Shown here piece by piece: positions 1 through 6,545 of a DNA stretch of 12,400 nucleotides (its first letter is position 1; each line of letters opens with the position of its first letter). A program made the position numbers and the translations under genes. The DNA lies in NCBI GenBank assembly GCA_031287845.1, contig JAITSI010000059.1, positions 1-12,400 of the forward strand, given 5' to 3'. The notes under the pieces are model-generated. The model was given only the letters and a program-made list of their open reading frames with translations, did no database searches and was not told where the DNA came from. The stretch is from Puniceicoccales bacterium. Its GTDB lineage: Bacteria; Verrucomicrobiota; Verrucomicrobiia; Opitutales; JAIRLM01.

Positions 1-125
1 CAAAGGGGGCTGCCGCGCCCCTTTGCCAATCCCCCGCCCACGGAGTGCCGTAGCATCGATAATCGGGGGAAGCGAAGCTGGGGGCATGGCCCCCAATTGG
101 GCCCGGCCAGCCCTCGAGGCCCCGG
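1..125 (+). repeat. Block A copy of the dispersed GC-rich mosaic repeat
   Basis: Positions 1-25 form a hairpin (CAAAGGGG stem, nine-base loop, CCCCTTTG). The same 25 nt occur exactly at 2180-2204, 4986-5010, 5506-5530, 10572-10596 and 11526-11550. Next come a segment containing the palindrome ATCGAT, a GGGGGC/GCCCCC stem near 83-97, then GGCCAGCC and CCTCGAGG motifs. The copy probably starts upstream of the window. Positions 126-247, between it and gpmI, show only GC-rich leader with no recognisable gene. Confidence 0.9.
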
Positions 126-247
126 ACGGCCAGGTGCCACGGCATTCCCTGCGATTCTCCGCCCGGGGGTGCCGGGAAAAAAAATTTCGCCGGCCGGACG
201 CCGGGAAATGCTTGCCCGGAGGAGGGGAATGGGCAGACTGGAACGGG

Positions 248-1834
248 ATGGGGAAGTTGCGGACGGGACGCGCGGTCCTGGTGATCCGGGACGGCTGGGG
301 GATCTGTTCCGATGAAAAATTGTTCCCCTGGGATGGCACCAGGGAGGTGGCCACGCCGCACACGGATCGGCTGCGCCGGGACTGGCCCCGGGTAGAAATT
401 TCCGCCAGCGGCCTGGACGTTGGCCTGCCCGCAGGAACCATGGGCAATAGCGAGGTGGGCCACCAGAACATCGGGGCGGGCCGGGTGGTGGACCAGGAGA
501 TTGTGCGCATTTCCCGGGCACTGGCGGACGGGAGCCTGGCGGAAAATTCTGCCCTGCAGGCCGTCTTCGGCCACGTGCGGCGGAACCGCTCCCGGCTGCA
601 CCTGCTCGGCCTGCTTTCCGACGGCGGCGTGCACTCGGTCCTGGCCCATCCCATGGGATTGCTACGCCTTGCCCGGGACGCTGGCATCGAAACCGTTTAC
701 CTGCATGCATTTTTGGATGGCCGCGATAGCCCTCCCCGGAGCGGTCTGGGCTACGTGCGCCGCTGGGAGGAGGAGAGCCGGGCCCTGGGGACGGGGAAAA
801 TTGCCACGCTCACGGGCCGCTTCTGGGCCATGGACCGGGATCGGCGCTGGGAGCGGGTGGAGAAGGCCTACCGCTGCCTGGTGGGCGACGGCGGTGAACG
901 GGAAACTTCCCCGGAGGAGGCGCTGGCCCGGCGCCACGGGAGGGAAGGGAAGGAGGGCGACGACGAATTCTTTCCCCCCACCCGGATCGTGGAGGAGGAC
1001 GGCAGCTTTCCCGGCGCCATCGGCGACGGCGACGGGGTCATTTTTTTTAATTTCCGGGGAGATCGGCCCAGGGAAATCATCCGCGCATTCCTGGATGGGG
1101 ATTTTGAACAATTTCCCCGGGACAGGCGGCTCCACCTCTGCTTTGCCACGCTCACCGACTATGAAAAAGATCTCTGCCCGCTGGTCCTATTTCCCCGGCC
1201 CGCGCCGCTGGTCCATACCCTGGGCGCCTACCTGAGCTCCCTGGGATTGCGCCAGTTCCGCACGGCGGAAACGGAAAAATATGCCCACGTGACCTTCTTT
1301 TTCAACGACTACCGGGAGGAACCCTACCCCGGCGAAGAGCGCCGGCTCATTCCCAGTCCCCGGGACGTTGCCACCTACGACCTGCGGCCGGAAATGAGCG
1401 CCCGCGCCGTGTGCGATGCCCTTGTCACCGCCATGCGCTCCCGGGACTATAATTTTCTTGTCGCGAACTTCGCCAACCCGGACATGGTGGGCCACACGGG
1501 AAATCTTTCCGCCGCCCGCCGGGCCGTCGCCGCCGTGGATGCCTGCCTGGGAGAAATTTTTTCCGCCGCCGATGCCTCCGCCACCCGCCTGCTCATCGCC
1601 GCGGACCACGGCAACGTGGAGGAAATGTGGGACCCGGCCAACGGCGTCCCCCACACCCAGCACACGGCCAACCCGGTGGAGGCGTCGCTCTACGGCGATG
1701 GGCTGCGGGGAAAACGGCTCCGGGAGGGAGGCCGGCTGGCCGACATCGCACCCACGGTCCTGGAGCTGATGGGCCTGGCCCAGCCGGAGGAAATGACGGG
1801 GAAAAGCCTGCTCATCCCAGGTCAAACTTTATAA
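248..1834 (+). CDS. gpmI: 2,3-bisphosphoglycerate-independent phosphoglycerate mutase (iPGM)
   Basis: Interconverts 3- and 2-phosphoglycerate in glycolysis and gluconeogenesis in the cytosol, using two metal ions and a phosphoserine intermediate. The 528-residue product has the usual family length. Visible signatures are DGWG (Asp15, metal ligand), GNSEVGH (Ser68, the phosphorylated serine), LLSDGGVHS, HAFLDGRDS, GRFWAMDRD, NFRGDRPRE, TEKYAHVTFFF, NPDMVGHTG, ADHGN and HTQHTANPV, covering the phosphatase-like and transferase domains in order. The reading frame stays open upstream to position 23, but that part is repeat-derived sequence unlike any iPGM. I therefore start at the ATG at 248, just before the conserved first strand (residues VLVIRDGWG). 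A purine-rich GGAGGAGGGG lies about 20 nt upstream, so initiation is not strongly marked. The stop codon abuts the next repeat cluster. Confidence 0.97.
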   Translation: MGKLRTGRAVLVIRDGWGICSDEKLFPWDGTREVATPHTDRLRRDWPRVEISASGLDVGLPAGTMGNSEVGHQNIGAGRVVDQEIVRISRALADGSLAENSALQAVFGHVRRNRSRLHLLGLLSDGGVHSVLAHPMGLLRLARDAGIETVYLHAFLDGRDSPPRSGLGYVRRWEEESRALGTGKIATLTGRFWAMDRDRRWERVEKAYRCLVGDGGERETSPEEALARRHGREGKEGDDEFFPPTRIVEEDGSFPGAIGDGDGVIFFNFRGDRPREIIRAFLDGDFEQFPRDRRLHLCFATLTDYEKDLCPLVLFPRPAPLVHTLGAYLSSLGLRQFRTAETEKYAHVTFFFNDYREEPYPGEERRLIPSPRDVATYDLRPEMSARAVCDALVTAMRSRDYNFLVANFANPDMVGHTGNLSAARRAVAAVDACLGEIFSAADASATRLLIAADHGNVEEMWDPANGVPHTQHTANPVEASLYGDGLRGKRLREGGRLADIAPTVLELMGLAQPEEMTGKSLLIPGQTL

Positions 1835-2240
1835 ACCCGGTCGGCCGGGTCCCAACGGAACCCAAGCGGCTCCAACGGGGCCGTGCTCCCCATTCTCTAC
1901 GAAGTGCCACGGGCCGGTCCTGATGGGGGCCTCGAGGGCCGGCCGGGCCCATTGGGGGGCCTTGCCCCCAGCTCCGCCATGCTCCGCTTCCCCCAGATGT
2001 CGGTTATTCAAAGGCCGGCCCGCCAGCTTTGGATGGAACCGTCCCTAACGCCCGGCCGGCCGGCGTCCCGAGCGAAGCGAGGGGGCCTCGAGGGCCGGCC
2101 AGGCCCTTTTGGGGGCTTTGCCCCCAGCTTCGCTTCCCCCAATTATCGATGCTACGGCACTCCGTGGGCGGGGGATTGGCAAAGGGGCGCGGCAGCCCCC
2201 TTTGGGACCTCCCGGGGGCGTTGCCCCTAGCGTCGCTGAC
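1835..2240 (-). repeat. Intergenic mosaic repeat cluster (blocks A and C plus a partial A-like piece)
   Basis: Fills the 407-bp space between the convergent gpmI and PqqD genes. Read on the minus strand it contains block A (2204 down to about 2083, with the exact 25-nt hairpin at 2180-2204), then block C (about 2083-2012, containing TTCCATCCAAAGCTGG), then a shorter A-like piece with GGGGGC/GCCCCC and CCTCGAGG (about 2005-1925), then a degenerate end. A small inverted repeat, ACCCGG-TCGG-CCGGGT, sits at 1835-1850 right after the gpmI stop. It has no T-run, so I do not call it a terminator. Blocks A and C here match 5340-5538 in the same orientation with roughly seven differences by eye. No coding sequence is credible. 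Confidence 0.9.
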
Positions 2241-2241
2241 C

Positions 2242-2661
2242 CTAGCTTTCCCGGGTTGGGACCCAGCCCTCCTCCTCGTCCACCTCGTGGATGGGGTCGG
2301 CGAAGAGAAGATCCTGGGCGTCGTTGAAGGTTTCCAGCGTCAGCTCGAAGCGAATTTCCCCGAATAGCGTGGCGGGCAGCCGGGGAAGTTCGCCCTCGGC
2401 GGCCGGCCCGTCGGCGAGGATGTGGACGAAATGCAAATCTTCCACGAAGGTGGACAGGCGCTTTCCCATGCAGTCGGGGCAGTTGGGCAATTCCCGCAGC
2501 CGCTCCAGGATGTGCTCCGGGCAATGGCCGGCGGTGAGCTGTTCCAGGATCCACGTTCCCAGCTGGTTGGTCCCGTGGTAAAGGCCATTTTGGTAGTTGA
2601 TGAGAATGGCGACCCCGTCGGTCACGTCCATGAACACTTCCCGGTCATTGAGCTGGTACAT
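2242..2661 (-). CDS. PqqD-like protein of an HprK-related kinase system
   Basis: A 139-residue protein whose first ~85 residues fit the PqqD fold. They run through VAILINYQNGLYHGTNQLG and WILEQLTAGHCPEHILERL and a final helix FVEDLHFVHIL, a pattern typical of PqqD/RiPP-recognition-like domains that hold a peptide for a modifying enzyme. It is longer than classical PqqD (about 90 residues). Residues ~93-139 form an extra tail with an acidic end containing DLLFADPIHEVDEEEGW. A CPDC motif (Cys61/Cys64) could bind metal or form a disulfide. The ATG follows the kinase TAA directly, with GAGGAG 9 nt upstream inside the kinase's last codons, so translation is coupled. From memory it resembles the 'PqqD family protein, HPr-rel-A system' group. 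The family is fairly sure; the function is not. Confidence 0.8.
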   Translation of the reverse strand: MYQLNDREVFMDVTDGVAILINYQNGLYHGTNQLGTWILEQLTAGHCPEHILERLRELPNCPDCMGKRLSTFVEDLHFVHILADGPAAEGELPRLPATLFGEIRFELTLETFNDAQDLLFADPIHEVDEEEGWVPTRES

Positions 2662-3720
2662 TTACATTTTCTCCTCTAGAAATTTTTGCAGCACCGCCAC
2701 GTTCTCCGCCAGATCTTCTCCAACGGTAAAGCGGTAGAAGGGAATGTCCTTTAGCAGGCCGGTGAGCCGGCACACCTGCTCCGGCAGTTCCCCCAGGCTG
2801 GTTTGGCGAATGGTGGAGTGGACCGCATGCACCACCGCCTGGCCCGGATGCATGGGCTCGACGCTTGGCCGTTCCCCCGGACGGACCTCGGGAAAGATTC
2901 CCAGCTCGATGGGCAGCCGCTGGACGAAGCTGCAATGGCGGGCGGAGATGTCGAGCACGTCCTTGGTCCCGTTGTAGTTGCAGTGGAGATAGTATCCCCA
3001 GAGCGGCGGAAGCTTTGCCTGCATTTCCCGGGAAAGGGTGACGATGGAATAGATGGGATGGACGAAGAGGCCGCCGTTGCGCTCCAGGATCAGGTAGTCG
3101 TCGGAGACGTACTGAAAGCCGCTGACCAGACAGGAAAGGGCGAGCGTGCTCTTGCCCCGGCCGCCGCGGCCGCAGATGAGCACGCCCCGGCCCTTCCACC
3201 CCACCGCGGCGGCGTGGAACAGGGAGCGGTTGTCCTCCAGCAGGGCCAGGTAGATGGAGCGGAACAGCAGATGCCCCTGCGACGGGACCTCCATCACGCT
3301 GAGGAGCGGGTTGAGCAGGTAGCCTATTCGCCCCTCCCGGTCGTGGGCGATGAGCCGCTGGCGGGACCAGTAGGGCTCCACGTATTCCGTGGCGACGCAG
3401 AGGCCGTCCCGGTAGCGGGCCCAGAACGGGGAGGACAGGTAGGGCGCCGGCGGCTCGCCCCAGATGCGCAGGACAATTTCGCCACCCTCTCCCCGGTCCC
3501 GGCAGCAATAGGCCAGCTGCTGGCGAATGGGCCCGGCCAGTTCCCGGAAATAGCAGTCGATGCGCAGGGCAACGCCGGCAATCCGCAGATGGATTACCTC
3601 CGGTTCCTGGCCGGCCGTTGCCTGCCGGAAGCGATTGTCCAATTCGGCGAACAGGGCACGCCGCCGCCGCGTTCTCCGCTCCTCTAGCAGCTGCATCTCT
3701 TCCTTGCCTATCGTTTCCAT
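2662..3720 (-). CDS. HPr kinase-related P-loop protein (HprK-related kinase A type)
   Basis: A 352-residue protein with an N-terminal region unlike HPr kinase and a C-terminal HprK-like ATPase core. The core shows LFHAAAVGWKGRGVLICG leading into the Walker A loop GRGGRGKST (residues 184-192), then FQYVSDDYLIL (Asp207/Asp208, Walker B-like). The C-terminal part, PFYRFTVGEDLAENVAVLQKFL, is typical of such kinases beside PqqD and nucleotidyltransferase genes. In related clusters these proteins are thought to phosphorylate a peptide or partner protein; no substrate is known here. The frame is open to a GTG at 3765, which would overlap the upstream gene by 58 bp. I prefer the ATG at 3720 (13-bp overlap). 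An ATG at 3696, preceded by AAGGAAG, is also possible. Family assignment is confident; role and start are inferred. Confidence 0.85.
   Translation of the reverse strand: METIGKEEMQLLEERRTRRRRALFAELDNRFRQATAGQEPEVIHLRIAGVALRIDCYFRELAGPIRQQLAYCCRDRGEGGEIVLRIWGEPPAPYLSSPFWARYRDGLCVATEYVEPYWSRQRLIAHDREGRIGYLLNPLLSVMEVPSQGHLLFRSIYLALLEDNRSLFHAAAVGWKGRGVLICGRGGRGKSTLALSCLVSGFQYVSDDYLILERNGGLFVHPIYSIVTLSREMQAKLPPLWGYYLHCNYNGTKDVLDISARHCSFVQRLPIELGIFPEVRPGERPSVEPMHPGQAVVHAVHSTIRQTSLGELPEQVCRLTGLLKDIPFYRFTVGEDLAENVAVLQKFLEEKM
2671..2676 (-). promoter_or_regulatory. Ribosome binding site of the PqqD-like gene
   Basis: GAGGAG on the minus strand, 9 nt before the ATG at 2661 and located inside the final codons of the kinase gene. 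It supports the chosen start and implies the two genes are translated from one mRNA. Confidence 0.75.
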
Positions 3721-4826
3721 TTGCGTAAAATGCTGGAAATGGCCAAACCCCTCAGCGGGCGCCACCGGCGAGCAAGTTTGAGCATTCGGTACTTGATTTT
3801 TGTGGAAAAATAGTGGCGCAGGTCACGCAGCGAGCGGCAGGCCCGGAGCCGCAGCCGTTTCCGTTCCCAATTTTTGAGCGATGTGGCGTGGATGATCAAA
3901 TTTTGGCCCACCCCCTTTGCCTCCGCGTCGTTCAGCTCCCAGCGTTCCCGCGGCAGGTCCCCGGGCACCAGCGCCGGCAGCAGGGATGCCAGAATGGCCA
4001 CCATGGGCTTAAGCCGGGCGGCAATTCCAATCTGCTCCGCCGTCGCCAGCAGCAGGTCCCAGCTAAAGCCGGGGGACCGCTTGAGCAGGAAGGCGCAGTC
4101 GTGGAGCCACTGGAAATACTGCAGGTCCCGGTCGGAGCAGAGAACATTGCGGAACTCATTGCAGACCAGGGAGAGGAGGAGATCTTCGGCGCAGGGAACC
4201 AGGGCTGCAACGCCGTAGGCCCGCATGGGCCGGGCCCGCTGCCAGATGACCTCCTCGGCCTCCGGCCTGGGACTGTCGTGGAAAATGCTGCGATGGACGT
4301 CGATGCAGCAGTCGGCACAGCGCATGTCCACCGCGTGGCGGGCCACGTGGGTGATGCGGAATCCCAGCTGCTTCGCTTCCAGCAGGACGGCCTCGTGGCT
4401 CGCCCGGGGAACGGCGAAGTCCACGTCCCCCATGACGCGGGGGCGATTCTTTTCATCCAGGGCCCGCAGCGCCACACCCTTCAGCAGCAGCAGGGGAATG
4501 GCGTGGCCATTGCAAACCTTCCCGAGGCGGCTGAAGTGCACCAGCTGGGCCGTGTTTTGGAAGCGGTAGTAGCGGATGATGCCGCGCAGGCGAGGCTCAA
4601 ATTTTGCCGGCACGGCGCGAAAGGCAAAGCCCTCGCAGACAAGGGCAAGGAGCAGATTGAAGCGGTAGCCCTCGGCGGCGATGTCCAGGCCGTGGAACAG
4701 CTGCGCCATCCTTTGCTTGGAAAATTCTTCGCCGACGGCCAGCTCCAGCAGCAGCTCATCCCGGCGGGTGCAGCGGAGCGCCCGGCGCAGGTAGGCCACG
4801 TAGCTGGGGAAATGAAATCCGCGCAC
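3708..4826 (-). CDS. Nucleotidyltransferase family protein (NTP_transf_5 / PF14907-like)
   Basis: A 372-residue protein with the hallmarks of the 'uncharacterised nucleotidyltransferase' family: LLLLKGVALRAL (residues 112-123), RVMGDVDFAVP with the catalytic-type pair Asp134/Asp136, and CIDVHRSIF (Asp176, His178), where Asp176 could be the third carboxylate. The C-terminus (~320-372) is very basic, rich in Arg and Lys, suggesting contact with nucleic acid or membrane. Such proteins recur in peptide-modification clusters with HprK-like kinases and PqqD proteins, and here it is the first gene of exactly that operon. The donor and acceptor of any transferred nucleotide are unknown. Start is a GTG with CTGGAG a few bases upstream; no better ATG exists in frame nearby. 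Its 3' end overlaps the kinase start by 13 bp. Confidence 0.82.
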   Translation of the reverse strand: MRGFHFPSYVAYLRRALRCTRRDELLLELAVGEEFSKQRMAQLFHGLDIAAEGYRFNLLLALVCEGFAFRAVPAKFEPRLRGIIRYYRFQNTAQLVHFSRLGKVCNGHAIPLLLLKGVALRALDEKNRPRVMGDVDFAVPRASHEAVLLEAKQLGFRITHVARHAVDMRCADCCIDVHRSIFHDSPRPEAEEVIWQRARPMRAYGVAALVPCAEDLLLSLVCNEFRNVLCSDRDLQYFQWLHDCAFLLKRSPGFSWDLLLATAEQIGIAARLKPMVAILASLLPALVPGDLPRERWELNDAEAKGVGQNLIIHATSLKNWERKRLRLRACRSLRDLRHYFSTKIKYRMLKLARRWRPLRGLAISSILRKWKR

Positions 4827-4909
4827 GGCTCCAGTAAATTTTTCGGGAAATGCCAGTCAACGAATTTTTTACGGCGCAACGGAATTGGCGGACAGCGAAA
4901 AAATGACCG

Positions 4910-5600
4910 CCGACAGCCCGCGGAGCCGGGGGCAACGCCCCCAGCTTCGCTTCCCCCGATTATCGATACTACAGCACTCCATTGGCAAAGGGGCGCGGCA
5001 GCCCCCTTTGAGACCTCCCGGCCCGGTTGGGGGGGGCGATGTCCCCAGCTGCGCTTCCTCCAGCCATCGGTGCCATGGCGGCAGCACGCCGCAGAGAGGA
5101 TGCCAGTGGGGGCGCGGCCCCACCGCCAACCGGCGGCCCGGGTTTACGGGTCCCGTGGCACAAGAGCTTGACTTCTTGAGGGAAGGGGCGCTCACGGGCG
5201 CTGCCCCGCGGAGCGGGCAGTGCCGCGGGCCGGCCCTGATGGGGAAAAAGCCACGCAGGGCGACCTGCGCGCTGCCCATGGCATCTGCCATGGCAGAAGC
5301 ATCGCCCAGCACCTCGTTTTATCATCTCCTGGGGTTGGGCCGGGCTCGCCAGCTTTGGATGGAACCGTCCCTAACGCCCGTCCGGCCGGCGTCCCGAGCG
5401 AAGCGAGGGGGCCTCGAGGGCCGGCCGGGCCCTTTTGGGGGCTTTGCCCCCAGCTTCGCTTCCCCCGATTATCGATGCGGCGGCACTCCGTGGGCGGGGG
5501 ATTGGCAAAGGGGCGCGGCAGCCCCCTTTGAGACCTCCCAGAGGGGGCACAGCCCCACCGTCAACCGGCGGACCGGGTTTACGGGTCCTGACCCGCAAAG
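4910..5600 (-). repeat. Large intergenic mosaic repeat cluster between divergent genes
   Basis: Occupies most of the 788 bp between the nucleotidyltransferase gene (minus) and hepT (plus). Read on the minus strand the order is E (about 5597-5535), A (5530-5411, hairpin 5506-5530), C (5410-5340), D (5340-5151), E' (5150-5100), F (about 5100-5020) and a second A (5010-4920, hairpin 4986-5010). The second A lacks the 11-nt GTGGGCGGGGG present in other copies. This is the most complete example of block order in the window. Blocks A and C match the 1835-2240 cluster in the same orientation. Nothing in it reads as a real gene. Confidence 0.9.
5151..5340 (-). repeat. Block D copy 3 (structured repeat segment)
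   Basis: Shares long stretches with 10721-10892 and 11128-11299, including AGGAGATGATA, GCTGGGCGATGCTTCTG, CGCGCAGGTCGCC, GGCCGGCCCGCGGCACTGCC and TTCCCTCAAGAA. It differs by an expanded hairpin: where the other copies have CTGC-TATC-GCAG, this one carries a duplicated GCCATGG unit that lengthens the palindrome. Frames are not kept between copies, so it looks non-coding. Confidence 0.8.
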
Positions 5601-5614
5601 GATTGACTAGCTCC

Positions 5615-6052
5615 ATGCTCCCTGGCACGGTTTTTACCGTGGAGCGGCTAGACTTTGGAAAATTGGCGGATGCGCTTGCGGCGCTGGATTCCCATCTACT
5701 GGCCCTCGGCGACGAAGCCGTTGCCAAAAAAGAGCACGTGCGCCGTGCCGTTCTAGGGGGCGTGGTCCATGCCTTTGCAATTGCCTATGAAGTAGCCAGA
5801 TGCCACATCCAGAAGCGTTTGGGGAAAATTTTTGGGAAAGAAAGAACCTGCATGATTTCTAAAAGGGAATTATTTTCCCTTGCCGAAGAAATTCGCCTGA
5901 TTTCCGATGCGGAGCGGTGGATTGACTTCCACGCATTTCGCAATGCCAGTTCGCACAATTACACGGGGGAAGCATTGGAAAAATGCGTGGAAATTGCTTC
6001 CAAATTTTTGGTGGAGGGAAGAATTCTCCTGGAGCGACTTGCCAATGATTGA
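5615..6052 (+). CDS. hepT: HepT-type HEPN toxin (HI0074 family)
   Basis: A 145-residue helical protein that fits the HI0074 / HEPN family. The diagnostic R-x4-H-x-Y motif is present as RNASSHNY: Arg109 and His114 are the expected RNase residues, and Tyr116 is the tyrosine that MntA AMPylates in characterised HepT/MntA pairs. The earlier helix VVHAFAIAYEVARCHIQKRL matches the family's second helix. Known members cleave RNA (tRNA in studied cases) and are neutralised by the neighbouring nucleotidyltransferase. The open frame extends upstream into repeat DNA, so I start at the ATG at 5615, with AAAGGA 12 nt before it. A GTG at 5639 giving VERLDFGKL is an alternative start. The stop overlaps mntA by 8 bp. 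Base composition is visibly AT-richer than in flanking genes, which suggests transfer. Confidence 0.87.
   Translation: MLPGTVFTVERLDFGKLADALAALDSHLLALGDEAVAKKEHVRRAVLGGVVHAFAIAYEVARCHIQKRLGKIFGKERTCMISKRELFSLAEEIRLISDAERWIDFHAFRNASSHNYTGEALEKCVEIASKFLVEGRILLERLAND
5626..5641. promoter_or_regulatory. Inverted repeat at the 5' end of hepT
   Basis: CACGGT-TTTT-ACCGTG, a perfect 6-bp inverted repeat. It lies just inside hepT if the ATG at 5615 is used, or immediately upstream and over the start codon if the GTG at 5639 is used. In the second case it could be a self-regulatory operator or mRNA hairpin; no binding evidence exists. Confidence 0.35.
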
Positions 6053-6545
6053 CCTGGCAGAGAAATATTTGGAAATTCTGCGCAAGGTGCTGTGCCTTTA
6101 CCTTGGCCCAGGAACGCGCGTTTACCTCCACGGTTCACGGGCCAATGGAACCGCCTGGAAATACTCCGACATTGACCTGGCCATCGACTCACCCTACCCC
6201 GTCGATCTTCCCATGGCAGAGCGCATCCGTGACGCCATTTCCATGGCCGGAATTCCCTACCGGGTCGATGTCACCGACCTGAAGGCGGATCTGAATCCCG
6301 TCTTTCGGGAAAACCTGGAGTCCTGCAAGGAATTGATTTTTGATGGAAATAGCTATATTTTCATGAAATTGTCAAAAAATTCCGCCACAGCCGTTCTTGC
6401 GGATGCGGAAATGGCAGGTCTTTCCCCTGGAGAATTCATTGCAACGCTCGTCGACGGCCATTATGCGGAAAGGCAAGGGTTTTTTCAAAAGGGCAACACG
6501 CGGCCGGCAGGCAAGAGAATTACGATGGGGTCTGGCCCGGATTGA
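6045..6545 (+). CDS. mntA: MntA-type nucleotidyltransferase antitoxin with C-terminal extension
   Basis: The first ~100 residues are a minimal nucleotidyltransferase. GS-x10-DxD is present as GSRANGTAWKYSDID (Gly30/Ser31, Asp42/Asp44), with a third acidic residue Asp75 in YRVDVTDL. In studied pairs this enzyme adds AMP units to the HEPN toxin and so inactivates it. The gene overlaps hepT by 8 bp, the usual coupled arrangement. It is odd in length: 166 residues rather than about 100-115. Residues ~104-145 (YIFMKLSKNS, then AEMAGLSPGEFIATLVDGHY) read like a strand-helix-helix unit of ribbon-helix-helix type. Met107 (codon at 6363) could be a separate start. The 3' end runs 26 bp into the opposing DJ-1 gene. 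MNT assignment is firm; the extension's nature is inferred. Confidence 0.87.
   Translation: MIDLAEKYLEILRKVLCLYLGPGTRVYLHGSRANGTAWKYSDIDLAIDSPYPVDLPMAERIRDAISMAGIPYRVDVTDLKADLNPVFRENLESCKELIFDGNSYIFMKLSKNSATAVLADAEMAGLSPGEFIATLVDGHYAERQGFFQKGNTRPAGKRITMGSGPD

Noticed and set aside
23..247. Upstream extension of the gpmI frame starting MPIPRPRSAVAS
   Set aside because: It is a translation of the repeat. The same peptide frame appears at other repeat copies, and iPGM proteins do not have such a 75-residue extension.
1835..1850. Possible rho-independent terminator after gpmI
   Set aside because: The hairpin is short and has no following T-run, and it matches the repeat edge, so it is better treated as part of the repeat.
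2803..3687. Long plus-strand ORF opposite the HprK-like kinase gene
   Set aside because: A shadow frame of the kinase gene. It has low-complexity composition and no motifs, whereas the minus strand shows clear Walker motifs.
4840..4862. TTGACT...TTTACT promoter before the nucleotidyltransferase gene
   Set aside because: The -10 match is weak, and a transcript from it would start at or beyond the ribosome binding site and GTG start.
3813..5171. 452-residue plus-strand ORF opposite the nucleotidyltransferase and running into the repeat
   Set aside because: An antisense shadow. The minus-strand frame carries the catalytic motifs, and the C-terminal part of this ORF is repeat translation.
4910..5600. 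CRISPR array or tRNA-like cluster in the repeat region
   Set aside because: Repeat blocks are not regularly spaced with unique spacers, and no cloverleaf or CCA end was found.
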